This document shows positions 18,650 through 28,416 of a DNA stretch of 64,000 nucleotides, one piece after another (position 1 is the stretch's first letter; each line of letters starts with the position of its first letter). Where the stretch lies: positions 744,001-808,000 of the forward strand of contig BBSY01000002.1 of the NCBI GenBank assembly GCA_000974665.1, given 5' to 3'. Both the position numbers and the translations under genes were made by a program. The notes beneath the pieces were generated by a model. That model saw only the letters and a program-made list of their open reading frames with translations. It was not told where the DNA came from and did no database searches. The stretch is from an alpha proteobacterium U9-1i. Lineage in GTDB: Bacteria; Pseudomonadota; Alphaproteobacteria; Caulobacterales; Aquidulcibacteraceae.

Positions 18650-19483
18650 TCAGTTCGTACGCGGCGCCGGCGCTGGCGCCGCCGGTGTTTGCGGCGCGCC
18701 GGTGACGCTGTCGAGTTGCTCCATCTGTTCACCGACAGCCTCGGCAGTGGCTTGCGGATCGATGACTTGGTAGCCAGCCGGCAGGCCGAACAGCGCTGCG
18801 TCTTGCTCACCGCGCTGCAGCGACGTTGCTTCCCAGAGCACGCGCTCGTTCTCGCGCACACGAAGAACGATTCCGTCTTCGGTGATGCAGGCGGTGCGCT
18901 CAATGCCGGCTGCTTCTGGCTCCCGGGGCGTCCATTCATGGCCGTTCTCGCCAGCCACTTCACACTTGCCGACGCTGCGCGCGTTGTCCGCGCCGAGTGA
19001 CGCCCAGGCTGCCTCAAGCGGTTGTGGCGCGTCGGCGTCGTCGATCCGGACAGCGACGCCAATCACTTGCGGCGCGGCCGCCGGCGCCGCTGGCGCCGCG
19101 CCTGCGGGCGTTGTGCCGCTTGGCGCCGCCGTTGTTGGCGTTGTCGCTGCCGTAGTCGCTGGCGGCGTAACGCCAGAAGCGTGGGCCGCGACCGGGGCAG
19201 GCGCGGTTGCGGCAACGCCGGTGGGGTTGAGCACGTAAGCGGCGTTGTTGGATTCGTCGAACACGATGGTTGCCGCGCCAATTGTCGGCAGCGTCGTTTC
19301 AAAACGCATGTTCGGGCCGTTGCGATAAATGACCGTGCGCGTGGAGGCGCCGCCGTCTGCGGCGGCCGCCATGCCCTCTACACGATAAGATGTCTCGCCG
19401 AAGCTTGGATAGGACGGGGCGCCTAGTCCGCAACCGGCGAGAAGCGCCGCCGCAGCAGCCACGGCGAGATATGAAGTGCGCAT
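18650..19483 (-). CDS. Lipoprotein with Ala/Pro/Thr-rich linker, unknown function
   Basis: The 277-residue product starts with a lipobox signal (YLAVAAAAALLAGCGLG). An N-terminal beta-rich part (SYRVEGMAAAADGG, TVIYRNGPNMRFET, ATIVFDESNNAAYVL) looks like the membrane-surface DUF4412-type fold, but I cannot confirm that. A low-complexity Ala/Pro/Thr linker of about 55 residues leads to a second part with two Cys (GKCEVAGENG and ERTACITEDG) and a Pro-rich tail. The start at 19483 fits the signal; an upstream extension would translate the 12-bp repeat at 19495. Confidence 0.72.
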   Translation of the reverse strand: MRTSYLAVAAAAALLAGCGLGAPSYPSFGETSYRVEGMAAAADGGASTRTVIYRNGPNMRFETTLPTIGAATIVFDESNNAAYVLNPTGVAATAPAPVAAHASGVTPPATTAATTPTTAAPSGTTPAGAAPAAPAAAPQVIGVAVRIDDADAPQPLEAAWASLGADNARSVGKCEVAGENGHEWTPREPEAAGIERTACITEDGIVLRVRENERVLWEATSLQRGEQDAALFGLPAGYQVIDPQATAEAVGEQMEQLDSVTGAPQTPAAPAPAPRTN

Positions 19484-19494
19484 TTGATAATCCT

Positions 19495-19532
19495 TGACAC
19501 CAGAGTCGACACCAGAGTCGACACCAGAGCTC
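19495..19532. repeat. 12-bp direct repeat, three copies
   Basis: The unit GACACCAGAGTC occurs three times in tandem (the last copy diverging after GACACCAGAG) just upstream of the lipoprotein start at 19483. It could expand or contract by slippage and so alter the spacing of that gene's promoter. Confidence 0.7.
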
Positions 19533-19635
19533 GGCGAACGCGTGGTGTGAAAGACAGGTTCCACGTTTCTCGGGTAACATGACGCCGTCTTAACGCGCGG
19601 ATTGCCGCCGCGCAGCGCGAGTGAGAGAACGGCGC

Positions 19636-20076
19636 ATGGCGGACGAGGTCCATTCAAGGCCGGAGATTACGGCCTCGCTTGCAAGGGGCGTCACGCGCAT
19701 GTTGTGGGATCACGGCTTGGCGTCGGTGCTCGAAGTGCCCCTTGCCAACGGACGACGCGCGGATGTCATGGCGCTCGCCGGCAACGGTGAAATCTGGATC
19801 GTCGAGACGAAGTCTTGCCTTGAAGATTTCGCCGTCGATTCCAAATGGCCGGATTATCTCGAATATTGCGATCGCTTCTTCTTCGGAGTGACCGAGGATT
19901 TTCCGCGCGAACTTATCCCAGGGAATGTTGGCCTCATCGTCGCAGACGGCTTCGGCGGCGCCGTGCTCCGGGCAAGTCCGCTGGCGCCATTGTCGGGCGC
20001 GCGGCGCAAGATGGTGACGCTCGCCTTTGCGCGTATCGCTGCGCAACGTTTGGCATTCATCGCTCAGGACGTATGA
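19636..20076 (+). CDS. mmcB: MmcB-family DNA repair protein
   Basis: The 146-residue protein matches MmcB, a Caulobacter SOS-linked protein implicated in mitomycin C resistance. ADVMALAGNGEIWIVETKS contains a PD-(D/E)xK-type core (Asp ... Glu-x-Lys), and the family strings DYLEYCDRFFFGV and GLIVADGFGG follow. I use the ATG at 19636, preceded by GAGAG, rather than the upstream GTG at 19621. The 3' end overlaps the convergent DUF1254 gene by 13 bp. No clear LexA box was picked out by eye. Confidence 0.88.
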   Translation: MADEVHSRPEITASLARGVTRMLWDHGLASVLEVPLANGRRADVMALAGNGEIWIVETKSCLEDFAVDSKWPDYLEYCDRFFFGVTEDFPRELIPGNVGLIVADGFGGAVLRASPLAPLSGARRKMVTLAFARIAAQRLAFIAQDV

Positions 20077-20597
20077 CGCAAACTTTCGGCGCTCGCGCAC
20101 ACATCCTCGCGCGCGACGGCGGCGGCGGCGGCGAAATCCTCAACGCGCGGCGCAAGCCGACGCATTAGGGCGATGCCGCGCTGACTCGGGCTTTCCACCA
20201 CCATTGATGCGCCTTCGGGATGCGCGCTGCCAGCGCGCACCAACGTGACCTCGCCGCCGAAGCGCGCCTCGCGATCGTTGAGCGTGAAAAAGTTGTCGCT
20301 GTTGTCGGCATAGAGAGAGAGCGACCAGTATTGGTCCCACGGCGCCACTTGGATCAGCACGGGTCCGTCGCGCAGATCGTAGGGGCAGGCGGCGTACGCG
20401 AAATCAGGCGAAGGGCGAACGATAGTGCGGCTCGTCGGCGTAACGCGTTCGCCGAAACGCCAGAAATTCACACGTCCGTCGCCGATGCGGTCAATGGCGA
20501 TGCTCATCATTACGCGCGGCGTAAGATGAACGAACGTAAGATGCGCAAACACCGCGATGATCAATGCGGCCCAAACGTGTGTGCCGGAGAATTTCAT
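20064..20597 (-). CDS. DUF1254-family membrane-anchored protein
   Basis: An N-terminal membrane helix (HVWAALIIAVFAHLTFVHL) is followed by a periplasmic domain. It has SPDFAYAACPYDLRDGPVLIQV and QYWSLSLYADNSDNFFTLND, typical of the short DUF1254 proteins found beside DUF1214 genes in alphaproteobacteria. The ATG overlaps the TGA of the upstream DUF1214 gene (ATGA), so the pair is translationally coupled. The biochemical function of both families is unknown. Confidence 0.8.
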   Translation of the reverse strand: MKFSGTHVWAALIIAVFAHLTFVHLTPRVMMSIAIDRIGDGRVNFWRFGERVTPTSRTIVRPSPDFAYAACPYDLRDGPVLIQVAPWDQYWSLSLYADNSDNFFTLNDREARFGGEVTLVRAGSAHPEGASMVVESPSQRGIALMRRLAPRVEDFAAAAAVAREDVCASAESLRHTS

Positions 20598-21184
20598 GGC
20601 GCGTCGCCGGCGCACGAAACGGTGGCGAGCCGCGGCAACTCGCTGTCAGTGGGGCGCCAGCCGTCGTCGGCGTTGTAGACGCGCAGCATCAACACAAAGC
20701 CGCGCGCTGCCGCACGCGAAGATAGCCAATACGCCGCCTCGCCACGCACTGGCGCCACGCGCACGCGCCACGGGCCTTGCAAGCGCGTGGAATCCACCGC
20801 TTCAGCGTGGTCGCCGTTCTGCGCGAGAAAATTGTCCGACGCATAGAGCGTCACCGACCACCAGCGCGCGGCGAGATCGTCGCCGGCCAGCTCGTAAATG
20901 CAGCTCTCGCGCAAGGGCGCGCCGCTGGCGTCGCGCGTCAGCGAAAAATACTGCGCTTCGCGCGCATTGAGGGCGAGCAGCCCTTCGCGGGCGACAATGG
21001 CGCGGGTGTAGGGGTCGGCGGTGCGCGAACCGGCGGCGCGACTATAGCTCCATTGCCCCACGCTGTCGGCGAAGCTCGCACGGCCAAACTCTAGCGCACC
21101 CCATGCGGAGGCGACGCCAAACGCTAGCCCGATGACGATTGCCGCGACCCAGGCCGCCACGCCGCCGATGTCCACCGCTCGCAT
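20594..21184 (-). CDS. DUF1214-family membrane-anchored protein
   Basis: The 196-residue product has one N-terminal membrane helix (AAWVAAIVIGLAFGVASAWGA), then a domain with DPYTRAIVAREGLLALNARE and YFSLTRDASGAPL. WWSVTLYASDNFLAQNG follows. These match the DUF1214 pattern that normally forms the partner or C-terminal half of DUF1254 proteins. It is the first gene of a two-gene operon. The two products probably act together on the periplasmic face of the membrane. Confidence 0.82.
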   Translation of the reverse strand: MRAVDIGGVAAWVAAIVIGLAFGVASAWGALEFGRASFADSVGQWSYSRAAGSRTADPYTRAIVAREGLLALNAREAQYFSLTRDASGAPLRESCIYELAGDDLAARWWSVTLYASDNFLAQNGDHAEAVDSTRLQGPWRVRVAPVRGEAAYWLSSRAAARGFVLMLRVYNADDGWRPTDSELPRLATVSCAGDAP

Positions 21185-21215
21185 GGGCCCATTGTCGCCA
21201 CCAGGCGCGGCGCGC

Positions 21216-21539
21216 TCAAGCCTCTTCGGGTGATTTTAGTTCGAGTGAGAGCGCATGAAGGCCGCTGGCGAATTCGCCTGCCAAGGCCTCATTGACCAGG
21301 CGTTGCCGCGCCACCCGTGAAAGACCGTCAAACACCGTCGACACAACCCGTAACCGGTAATGCGTCTCGCCGCCTGGCCGAGCGCCAGCGTGGCCGGCAT
21401 GTTTGGCCGATTCATCGATCAGCAACATTTCGTGAGGCGCGAAGCCCGCCTCAACGGCAGCCTCAATTCGCGAAGCGCGCGTCTGCAATTTCGTGTCTGT
21501 CAATTCCTTGTCCGCATTGTCATTGGCGCCCATACTCAT
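21216..21539 (-). CDS. bolA: BolA-family protein
   Basis: The 107-residue protein has the BolA core: LLIDESAKHAGHAGARPGGE, THYRLRVVSTVFDG, SRVARQRLVNEAL and GLHALSLELK. BolA proteins partner monothiol glutaredoxins in iron-sulfur handling and bind DNA. The His pair in KHAGHAG and the later GLHAL His are the usual cluster ligands. The gene is divergent from the J-domain gene, with only 11 bp between start codons, so each promoter must lie in the other's coding region. An ATG at 21533 is a possible alternative start. Confidence 0.93.
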   Translation of the reverse strand: MSMGANDNADKELTDTKLQTRASRIEAAVEAGFAPHEMLLIDESAKHAGHAGARPGGETHYRLRVVSTVFDGLSRVARQRLVNEALAGEFASGLHALSLELKSPEEA

Positions 21540-21550
21540 CGACCCAGGAT

Positions 21551-22186
21551 ATGTCAGAGACCTTCGCCTATCGCCCCAAGTTCGTAGACATCCGCGTCAA
21601 GAAGCCCGCGGAAGGCGAAGCCGTGAAGGCCGCGCCGAAGGATAAGGACCGTCCTTGCGATCACATAGGGTGCGCCAAGCCCGGCGCCCATCGCGCGCCG
21701 AAAAGCCGCGAACGGGTGAACGAGTATTGGCATTTCTGCATGGAACACGTCACCGACTATAACCGCCGGTGGAACTATTTCGCCGGCATGACCGACGATG
21801 AATTTGCCGCCTACCAGTCACGCGAAGAGGTGGGGCACCGGCCCACCTGGACGCTCCGCTCCGGCAAGGGCGACCGCCTCTCCGCCGCCGCCAGAGGCTT
21901 TCAAGCTGGCCGCCGCAGCGATCCGTTCGGCATGTTTCACAGTTCCGGGCCGGACGCTGGCGCGCCCGTGCAGAAGCCCAGCCGCCGCCTCACACGGCTC
22001 CAGACCCTGGCTTTGGAGGCGCTGTCGCTCGACGAGAGCGCTGATGCCGCCCAGATCCGGGCCCGCTACGCCGAGCAGGTCAAACGCTGGCACCCGGACT
22101 CCAACGGCGGCGACCGGGGCGCCGAGGTCCATCTCCAGCGCGTTGTTCAGGCCTATCAGACGCTCAAAGCCGGCGGTCTGGTTTAG
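21551..22186 (+). CDS. J-domain co-chaperone-like protein
   Basis: The 211-residue protein has a C-terminal J domain (about residues 150-208) with the essential HPD in VKRWHPDSNGG. The N-terminal half has a Cys/His cluster (RPCDHIGCAKPGAH ... WHFCMEHV) that may bind zinc. The family is found next to bolA and upstream of cobST in many alphaproteobacteria, an arrangement repeated here. It presumably stimulates DnaK for a specific client, but the client is unknown. It is followed by cobS after 108 bp. Confidence 0.9.
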   Translation: MSETFAYRPKFVDIRVKKPAEGEAVKAAPKDKDRPCDHIGCAKPGAHRAPKSRERVNEYWHFCMEHVTDYNRRWNYFAGMTDDEFAAYQSREEVGHRPTWTLRSGKGDRLSAAARGFQAGRRSDPFGMFHSSGPDAGAPVQKPSRRLTRLQTLALEALSLDESADAAQIRARYAEQVKRWHPDSNGGDRGAEVHLQRVVQAYQTLKAGGLV

Positions 22187-22294
22187 TTTCCCTAACGCGC
22201 GCGGGGTCTCTTCGCTATTTCGCCGCCTTTCGCGCGATGCTGCGGCGCGGTAGGTTGTGGCGTCGCCACGTCCGAAAAGGCATCTGAGCATTCG

Positions 22295-23278
22295 ATGAGC
22301 ACCGCCGACGATCTCCTTTCCATGAAGCCCGACCGCCAAGTCTCGGCCCGCGAGTTCGGCGTTCAGAGTGATATGAAAGTCCCCGCCTTCTCCAAGCGCA
22401 CCGAATACGTGCCCGAGATCGACGACGCCTATAAATTCGACCCGCAGACGACGTTCGCGATCCTCGCCGGCTTTGCGCACAACCGCCGCGTCATGGTGCA
22501 GGGCTATCACGGCACCGGCAAATCCACGCACGTGGAGCAAGTGGCCGCGCGGCTCAATTGGCCGCTCGTGCGCATCAACCTCGACAGCCACGTCTCGCGC
22601 ATCGATCTCGTCGGCAAGGACGCGATCGTTCTGAAGGACGGCAAGCAGATCACCGAGTTTCGCGAAGGCATGCTGCCCTGGGCGCTGCAGCGTCCGGTGG
22701 CGATCTGTTTTGACGAATACGACGCCGGGCGGCCGGACGTGATGTTCGTGATCCAGCGCGTGCTGGAATCGAGCGGCAAGCTCACGCTTCTCGATCAGAA
22801 CCGCGTCATCACCGCCAACCCGTTCTTCCGTTTGTTCGCGACCACGAACACGATCGGCCTAGGCGACACGACCGGCCTCTATCACGGCACCCAGCAGATC
22901 AACCAAGCGCAGATGGACCGCTGGTCCGTCGTCACCGTGCTCAATTATCTGGAGCACGACGTCGAAGCCGAAATCGTGCTGGCGAAGTCGCCGAGCTACA
23001 ACAATGCCGAAGGCAAGCGCACGATCATGGCCATGGTGCGCGTCGCCGACATGACGCGCAATGCCTTTATGAACGGCGACGTTTCCACCGTGATGAGCCC
23101 GCGGACGGTGATCACCTGGGCGCAAAACGCCGAAATCTTCGGCGACATCGGCCTCGCGTTCCGAATGACGTTCTTGAACAAATGCGATGAGCTAGAGCGG
23201 CCTACGGTGGCGGAGTTCTACCAGCGTGCGTTCGGCGCAGACCTGCCGGAAGCGGCGACGCGCGTGAAGGTGGCTTAG
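22295..23278 (+). CDS. cobS: Aerobic cobaltochelatase subunit CobS
   Basis: The 327-residue AAA+ ATPase has the Walker [14 protein letters not shown] and a Walker B-like [11 protein letters not shown]. Family-wide strings such as [20 protein letters not shown] and [20 protein letters not shown] are also present. CobS hexamers drive insertion of Co2+ into hydrogenobyrinate diamide together with CobT and CobN in the aerobic cobalamin pathway. Length is normal. cobT follows after 14 bp in the same operon. cobN is not in the window, as is common. Confidence 0.96.
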   Translation: MSTADDLLSMKPDRQVSAREFGVQSDMKVPAFSKRTEYVPEIDDAYKFDPQTTFAILAGFAHNRRVMVQGYHGTGKSTHVEQVAARLNWPLVRINLDSHVSRIDLVGKDAIVLKDGKQITEFREGMLPWALQRPVAICFDEYDAGRPDVMFVIQRVLESSGKLTLLDQNRVITANPFFRLFATTNTIGLGDTTGLYHGTQQINQAQMDRWSVVTVLNYLEHDVEAEIVLAKSPSYNNAEGKRTIMAMVRVADMTRNAFMNGDVSTVMSPRTVITWAQNAEIFGDIGLAFRMTFLNKCDELERPTVAEFYQRAFGADLPEAATRVKVA

Positions 23279-23292
23279 CGTCTCAAGGCGAG

Positions 23293-25173
23293 ATGTCCCA
23301 GAAGGAAACCCCGTCTGAAACCTTCAAGCGCGCGCTGTCGCAATCGACGCGGGCGTTGGCGGGGCGCGAGGAGGATTTGGAGATCGCGTTTGGCGCGGAG
23401 GGGCCGCGGCTCGCGCCCGGCAAGATCGTGCTGCCGCACCCGCCGCGCGTGATCACCGATCCAGAAGCTGAGCGCTTGCGCGGCCAGGCGGACGGTTTGG
23501 CGCTGAAGCTTGCGTATCACGACGACGCCGAACATACCCGACAGAGACCGCAAGGCGCCGAAGCGCGGGCGCTGTTCGACGCCGCCGAAGAGATGCGTGT
23601 GCAGGCGCTTGGCGCCAACGCGATGAAGGGCGTTTCGAACAACCTCACCGCGGCTTTGACGGATACGTACGAGCGGCGCGGCTTTGCGCGCATGAACGAT
23701 CGCCAGAGCGCGCCGATGGCTGATGCTTTGGCGTTGATCGTGCGGGAACGTCTCACCGGGCTGAAGCCGCCAACCAATGCGCAAGGTGTCGTGACGGCGT
23801 GGCGTGCGTTCATCGAGCAAAAGGCTGGCAAGACGCTCGACAGGCTCTCCGGCGAATCCGCCGCCGATCAGCGCCTCTTTGGTCAACTCGCGCGCGATCT
23901 CATCCGCGACCTCGACATGGCCGATGAGCTTGGCGATGAGCCCGCCAACGAAGATCCAAACGAAGCGCCGAACGAGCAACCGCCGCCGCCTGAGGGCGAT
24001 AGCCCTGACGGTGAGGATCAGGACGACCAGGACAGCCCCGCCGACATCGAGATGCTCGACAGTGATATCGACAGCGATTCCGAACAGAGCATGAGCGTCG
24101 ACATCGATTCAGAGAATCAGCCTGAGGAAAGCGAGGACGACGAGCCCGGCGAAAAGCCGATGCGTCCGAAAGAGCGCAACGCGCCAGACGATCCGAACGC
24201 AAACTATAAGGTGTTCACCCACGCTCACGACGAGGAAATTTCGGCCGAAGAATTGTGCGACGGCGAGGAATTGGCGCGGCTGCGTTCCTATCTCGATCAA
24301 CAGCTGAAGCCGCTGCAAAGCGTTGTGGGGCGTTTGGCCAACCGCTTACAGCGCCGGTTGATGGCTAAGCAAAACCGTTCGTGGTCGTTCGATCTGGAGG
24401 AGGGCGTGCTCGATACCGCGCGGCTGACGCGTGTGATCATCGATCCGATGTCGGCGCTGTCGTTCAAGCAAGAAGAGGATATGCCGTTCAAGGATACGGT
24501 CGTCACTTTGCTGCTCGACAATTCCGGCTCGATGCGCGGGCGGCCGATTATGGTGGCGGCGTTGTGCGCCGACATCCTCGCCCGTACGCTCGAACGCTGC
24601 GGCGTGAAGGTGGAGATTTTGGGTTTCACCACGCGCGCCTGGAAGGGCGGCAAGGCCAAGGAAGATTGGCTCGCCGCGGGCCGTCCGCCGCAGCCGGGCC
24701 GGCTGAACGATCTGCGTCATGTCACTTACAAAAGCGCTGACGCGCCCTGGCGGCGCGCGCGGCGCAATCTTGGGCTGATGATGCGCGAGGGGTTGCTCAA
24801 GGAAAACATCGACGGCGAGGCTTTGATGTGGGCGCACGAACGCCTGCTTGGCCGCGCGGAGCAGCGCCGCATCTTGATGGTGATCTCCGACGGTGCGCCA
24901 GTGGATGATTCAACGCTCTCGGCCAATCCCGGAAATTATCTCGAACGACATTTGCGCGGTGTGATCCATTGGATTGAGACGAAGTCTCCGGTGGAGTTGA
25001 TCGCCATCGGCATCGGCCACGACGTCACGCGCTATTATCGCCGCGCCGTCACGATAACGGACGCAGAGCAGCTTGGCGGCGCAATGACGGAGAAGCTTGC
25101 GGAATTGTTCGACGAGGAGCCGGCTGCGCAACCGGCGCGCCCGGTGCGCAAGCGCGAACGCGTGCCGGCGTGA
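23293..25173 (+). CDS. cobT: Aerobic cobaltochelatase subunit CobT
   Basis: The 626-residue protein has a helical N-terminal half, a highly acidic linker (about residues 210-290, runs of Asp, Glu and Ser) and a C-terminal von Willebrand A domain. Its MIDAS motif is [11 protein letters not shown] and it has [12 protein letters not shown] downstream. CobT scaffolds the CobS AAA+ ring and couples it to CobN. The stop overlaps the GTG of the next gene (GTGA), which suggests the downstream esterase-like gene is co-translated. Confidence 0.96.
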   Translation: MSQKETPSETFKRALSQSTRALAGREEDLEIAFGAEGPRLAPGKIVLPHPPRVITDPEAERLRGQADGLALKLAYHDDAEHTRQRPQGAEARALFDAAEEMRVQALGANAMKGVSNNLTAALTDTYERRGFARMNDRQSAPMADALALIVRERLTGLKPPTNAQGVVTAWRAFIEQKAGKTLDRLSGESAADQRLFGQLARDLIRDLDMADELGDEPANEDPNEAPNEQPPPPEGDSPDGEDQDDQDSPADIEMLDSDIDSDSEQSMSVDIDSENQPEESEDDEPGEKPMRPKERNAPDDPNANYKVFTHAHDEEISAEELCDGEELARLRSYLDQQLKPLQSVVGRLANRLQRRLMAKQNRSWSFDLEEGVLDTARLTRVIIDPMSALSFKQEEDMPFKDTVVTLLLDNSGSMRGRPIMVAALCADILARTLERCGVKVEILGFTTRAWKGGKAKEDWLAAGRPPQPGRLNDLRHVTYKSADAPWRRARRNLGLMMREGLLKENIDGEALMWAHERLLGRAEQRRILMVISDGAPVDDSTLSANPGNYLERHLRGVIHWIETKSPVELIAIGIGHDVTRYYRRAVTITDAEQLGGAMTEKLAELFDEEPAAQPARPVRKRERVPA

Positions 25174-26174
25174 AGGCGGCGCGCTTCGTCGCCGCCGCTT
25201 TGGCGCTGGCTGTCGCGTCGTGCACGCCGACAACGAGTGCGATCAACGAGCAATGGAGCAACATCGCGGTCACTGCCGCGCCCGCGACGCTCGGCGTGGA
25301 GCAGGTTGGCGTGCTGCGTTTCCGCGGCGGTCTGGCGTTGAGCGCCGCAGCGGAGAGCGGCTTCGGCGGCTGGTCCGATCTTGAAGTACTGGACGATGGC
25401 CGCCTGATCGCGATCAGTGACGACGGCAAATGGCTTTCCGCGCGCCTGGTGCTGGACGAAAGCGGTTCGCTGACGGGCCTTACCGATACACGCATCGCGC
25501 TGATGCGCGACGAGAACGGGGCGCCGTTCCCGGACAAGGATTCCGCCGACGCCGAAGATCTCGCGCAACTCCCGGACGGACGTTTCGCCGTAAGCTTCGA
25601 GCAAACGCACGAGATTCGTATCTACGACTTCAACCGCGACGGTCCGTTCGGCGCGGCGACGCGCGGGCCAGCGCTCGCAGGCGTTGCGGCGCTTCCATCG
25701 AATTCCAGTTTGGAGGCGATGGCGACGACCAGCAACGGCACGCTGATCGTTGGCGCAGAAGATGCGGGCCATTTGTGGCGTGTACGCTTGGGTCAGAACG
25801 GCATTCCGAGCCCAGTCGCGCGCTATCCGTTGGCGACGGGTTATTCGCTCACCAGCCTCGACCGGCTCCCCAACGGAGATTTCGTCGCCCTGGAGCGCTT
25901 CTATGCGCCTGCCGTCGGCTCAAGAGCGCGGCTCACGACAATCCACGCTCGCGATATTCGTTCGAACCAGCAAACCGCAAAAACCGAGCTCGCGCTTTTC
26001 ACGGAACCGCTTGCGCTTGACAATTTTGAAGGCGTTGCGGCGGTGCGGCTGCCCAGTGGCGGCGTGCGGCTCTACATCTTGTCGGACGACAATTTCAGCA
26101 CGCGCCAGCGCACGCTGCTTTACGCGTTCGATGTGGTTGAGGGCGGCTCCTGGGGGCCGGCGCGCGAGCGCTGA
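25170..26174 (+). CDS. Esterase-like/phytase-family lipoprotein (PF13449 type)
   Basis: The protein begins with a lipobox signal ([15 protein letters not shown]). The body has repeated short strands with [51 protein letters not shown] and [15 protein letters not shown]. Late on comes [25 protein letters not shown] (shown in two parts: [12 protein letters not shown] and [10 protein letters not shown]). This is typical of the PF13449 esterase-like beta-propeller group. It begins with a GTG overlapping the cobT stop and converges with the site-2 protease gene, overlapping by 55 bp at the 3' end. Substrate unknown. Confidence 0.82.
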   Translation: MKAARFVAAALALAVASCTPTTSAINEQWSNIAVTAAPATLGVEQVGVLRFRGGLALSAAAESGFGGWSDLEVLDDGRLIAISDDGKWLSARLVLDESGSLTGLTDTRIALMRDENGAPFPDKDSADAEDLAQLPDGRFAVSFEQTHEIRIYDFNRDGPFGAATRGPALAGVAALPSNSSLEAMATTSNGTLIVGAEDAGHLWRVRLGQNGIPSPVARYPLATGYSLTSLDRLPNGDFVALERFYAPAVGSRARLTTIHARDIRSNQQTAKTELALFTEPLALDNFEGVAAVRLPSGGVRLYILSDDNFSTRQRTLLYAFDVVEGGSWGPARER

Positions 26175-26827
26175 ATTTCGGCCCACGCGGCGAGGCCGAG
26201 CAAAACGCCCACCAGCATCGTCCACCACATCTGCGCCCACAGCGCGTAGAGGGTGATGAGCGCGGCGAGCACAAGACCGATGCAAGCGGTGATGAAGCTC
26301 GCCGTCCGCCGTGGCATCGCATAGCTCAAGAGCGCGCGCAGGATGTGGCCGCCGTCCAACGGGAAGCCTGGCAACAGATTCAGCACGCCGAGGATTAGGC
26401 TCACCCACAATAAGCTCGAGAGGAACAGACCGAAGCCGTTGCTTTCGATCGCGACGAAGGACAGGAGCGCCCAGGTCGCCAGGTTCGCTAGCGGCCCCGC
26501 GGCGGAGACGGCGATCTCGTGCCAGCGCGTTCGTGGTTGATGCGCGAATTGCACATAGCCGCCGAAGAAGGTGAGCACGATGCGGGTCGACGGGATGCGC
26601 AGAAGGGCGGCGATTCCAGCGTGGCCGATCTCGTGCACCAATACCGCCACCACCAGGGCGCCGAGATAGATTGCGGCAGGACGCAGCGCGCTGATGCCGT
26701 CGTCAAGCACGGCGGACCCGAGCACGTACGCGCCCAGAAACAGAAATGTCGGTTCAATGATAATCGGTGCGCCGGCGAACGTGCCTATGCGCAGCCCGCT
26801 CTCTTCACGCGGGCCGGACTGGCTCAA
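26120..26827 (-). CDS. Site-2 protease-family membrane metalloprotease
   Basis: The 235-residue integral membrane protein has the zinc-binding HEIGHAGIA in its second membrane helix and [13 protein letters not shown] with the third ligand Asp, the two S2P signatures. About five to six hydrophobic segments are visible and there is no PDZ or CBS domain, so it is a minimal member. It starts at an ATG overlapping the rpmB stop (ATGA), an unusual coupling with a ribosomal protein gene. Its substrate, probably a membrane-bound regulator or signal-peptide remnant, is unknown. Confidence 0.9.
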   Translation of the reverse strand: MSQSGPREESGLRIGTFAGAPIIIEPTFLFLGAYVLGSAVLDDGISALRPAAIYLGALVVAVLVHEIGHAGIAALLRIPSTRIVLTFFGGYVQFAHQPRTRWHEIAVSAAGPLANLATWALLSFVAIESNGFGLFLSSLLWVSLILGVLNLLPGFPLDGGHILRALLSYAMPRRTASFITACIGLVLAALITLYALWAQMWWTMLVGVLLGLAAWAEIQRSRAGPQEPPSTTSNA

Positions 26828-27123
26828 GCGGCGGCCGGAGCTTCCGCGAGCTTCTTCTTCAGGTCACGGCGGATCTTCGCCGCGCGCACTGAGAGCTTCT
26901 CTTCGCCAGCCTTCAGCAGGAAAGCGTCGAGGCCGCCGATATGGTCCACCGAGCGGAGCGCTGCAGCGGTGATGCGGAGGCGGAAGCTGCGGGCCAATGC
27001 ATCGCTCGCCAACGTCACGTCGACGAGATTCGGCTTGAACTCGCGCTTGGTCTTGATGTTGGAGTGGCTGACCTTGTGGCCGATTTGGCGGTTGGTTCCG
27101 GTCAGCTCGCAACGGCGGGACAT
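26824..27123 (-). CDS. rpmB: 50S ribosomal protein L28
   Basis: The 99-residue basic protein begins [20 protein letters not shown] and continues with [13 protein letters not shown], diagnostic for bL28, with the longer C-terminal extension seen in alphaproteobacteria. It is a component of the large ribosomal subunit near the tRNA exit region. It is first in a two-gene unit with the site-2 protease. Upstream, 200 bp separate it from a divergent DUF3108 gene; this presumably holds both promoters. Confidence 0.97.
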   Translation of the reverse strand: MSRRCELTGTNRQIGHKVSHSNIKTKREFKPNLVDVTLASDALARSFRLRITAAALRSVDHIGGLDAFLLKAGEEKLSVRAAKIRRDLKKKLAEAPAAA

Positions 27124-27326
27124 TTGAGGACTCGTACTCGGGAAAATTGGAAGCGCGGACGCTTACGCGAACGGGCCGCCACGGTCAAGTTTCGGCCCCG
27201 GATTTAGCCGTGTCTTGGCCTGGATGGGTAGGTAAACCAAGGGATCGAATTTGCGCCGCATTCGGTTCATGTCTCGATCAGCGTCACGCCTTTAGGACAA
27301 ACCCTAGGTTCCGGAGCTTCGTTCGA

Positions 27327-28118
27327 ATGAAATCCCCCTTCGCCGCCCTTGGTTTGAGCCTTGGCCTTATCGCCTTGGCCGGCCCAGCTTCGGCGCAGTC
27401 CGCCCAAGCGGCGACGGCGGGCCCTCGGGTCGAGGCGGTCTATTCCGCCCATGCGCGTGGCATGAACGTGGGCGATTTTACCTATAATTTCAGCCAAACC
27501 GGCCAGACCTATGAGGTGAGTGCGGCGCGCCGCACCACCGGGATCGCCCGCAGCCTGCTCGGCAGCCAACAGGATTATTCCTATTCGGTGCGGGGTGCGG
27601 TGGCCGGCAACGGCGCGTTGCGGCCGCAGGCTTACACACACCGCGGCGGCCGGCGCGACCGTGTCGTGCGCTCTACCTTCTCGGCTGACGATATCACCAC
27701 CACGTCCGAACCGCGCATGGGCATGGGCAACCCGGCGGCCACCCAGGCCCAAAAGCGCGGCGCCGTGGATCAGCTCACCGCCATCGCGACGATGATCACC
27801 GCCAGCAGCGATCCCTGCTCGGGCACGGTGAAAGTGTATATGGATGGCCGTTCGCGCTTCGATTTTGTGCTGACGCCGAACGGGCGCGTGAACGTCAATA
27901 CCGCCGCGTTTCAGGGCGAGGCGCTCCGCTGCAGCGTCCAATTCCGCCCGATCGCCGGCTTCTCGGACCCGCAGGAGGCGGCGACCTTGACCTTCCTCTT
28001 TGCGCCAACATCGAGCGGCCTCTACGCGCCCGTCCGCATTGAAATGCCGAGCGATGATGTCGGTGTTATCCGCCTCGAAGCGCGCCGGCTGACCGTGAAC
28101 GGGACGCGGCTGCGCTAG
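27327..28118 (+). CDS. DUF3108-family secreted protein
   Basis: A clear signal peptide (ALGLSLGLIALAGPASAQS) is followed by a beta-rich protein of the DUF3108 family. Typical features are VEAVYSAHARGMNVGDFTYN, YEVSAARRTTGIARSLLG and the late GLYAPVRIEMPS. Family members are periplasmic and of unknown function, sometimes linked to lipid transfer-like folds. The ATG at 27327 fits the signal peptide and is preceded by a GGAG box. An upstream open frame from 27147 lacks a convincing start. Confidence 0.8.
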   Translation: MKSPFAALGLSLGLIALAGPASAQSAQAATAGPRVEAVYSAHARGMNVGDFTYNFSQTGQTYEVSAARRTTGIARSLLGSQQDYSYSVRGAVAGNGALRPQAYTHRGGRRDRVVRSTFSADDITTTSEPRMGMGNPAATQAQKRGAVDQLTAIATMITASSDPCSGTVKVYMDGRSRFDFVLTPNGRVNVNTAAFQGEALRCSVQFRPIAGFSDPQEAATLTFLFAPTSSGLYAPVRIEMPSDDVGVIRLEARRLTVNGTRLR

Positions 28119-28153
28119 GCCTGGCGCCTGGACCCAGAATGAGCGCTATAGGT

Positions 28154-28187
28154 GGGGTCTCGATCGAAAGACGAGGCCCCTTCCCTT
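28154..28187 (+). terminator. Stem-loop, probable terminator
   Basis: GGGGTCTCG (28154-28162) and CGAGGCCCC (28172-28180) form a 9-bp stem with one G-T pair and a 9-nt loop, followed by TTCCCTT. The tail is only moderately T-rich. It lies 35 bp after the DUF3108 stop. Confidence 0.55.
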
Positions 28188-28416
28188 GAGGTCTTGTGTG
28201 TTACTTAGGTGTTAACCCCAAGATATAGGCGTGAACGCCCAAGCAACGAATCAAAAGCGCTGATTCGCAATTGATTCGTTCTCCAACGGTTCTCCTCCGT
28301 TCGCTCACCGGCCTATCCTCTGATTACTCACCGGCGACGCCCTCGAAAGCGGCGGCCGGTGGCCGTTCACCGCGCGTTTCTTGAATTCGCCGCAACGTCC
28401 GCCCATCCTCAAAGTG

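Noticed and set aside
22187-22294. Cobalamin riboswitch ahead of cobS
   Set aside because: The 108-bp gap is too short and shows no B12-box-like sequence.
23275-23979. Minus-strand frame inside cobT
   Set aside because: Antisense to conserved cobT sequence and no recognisable product.
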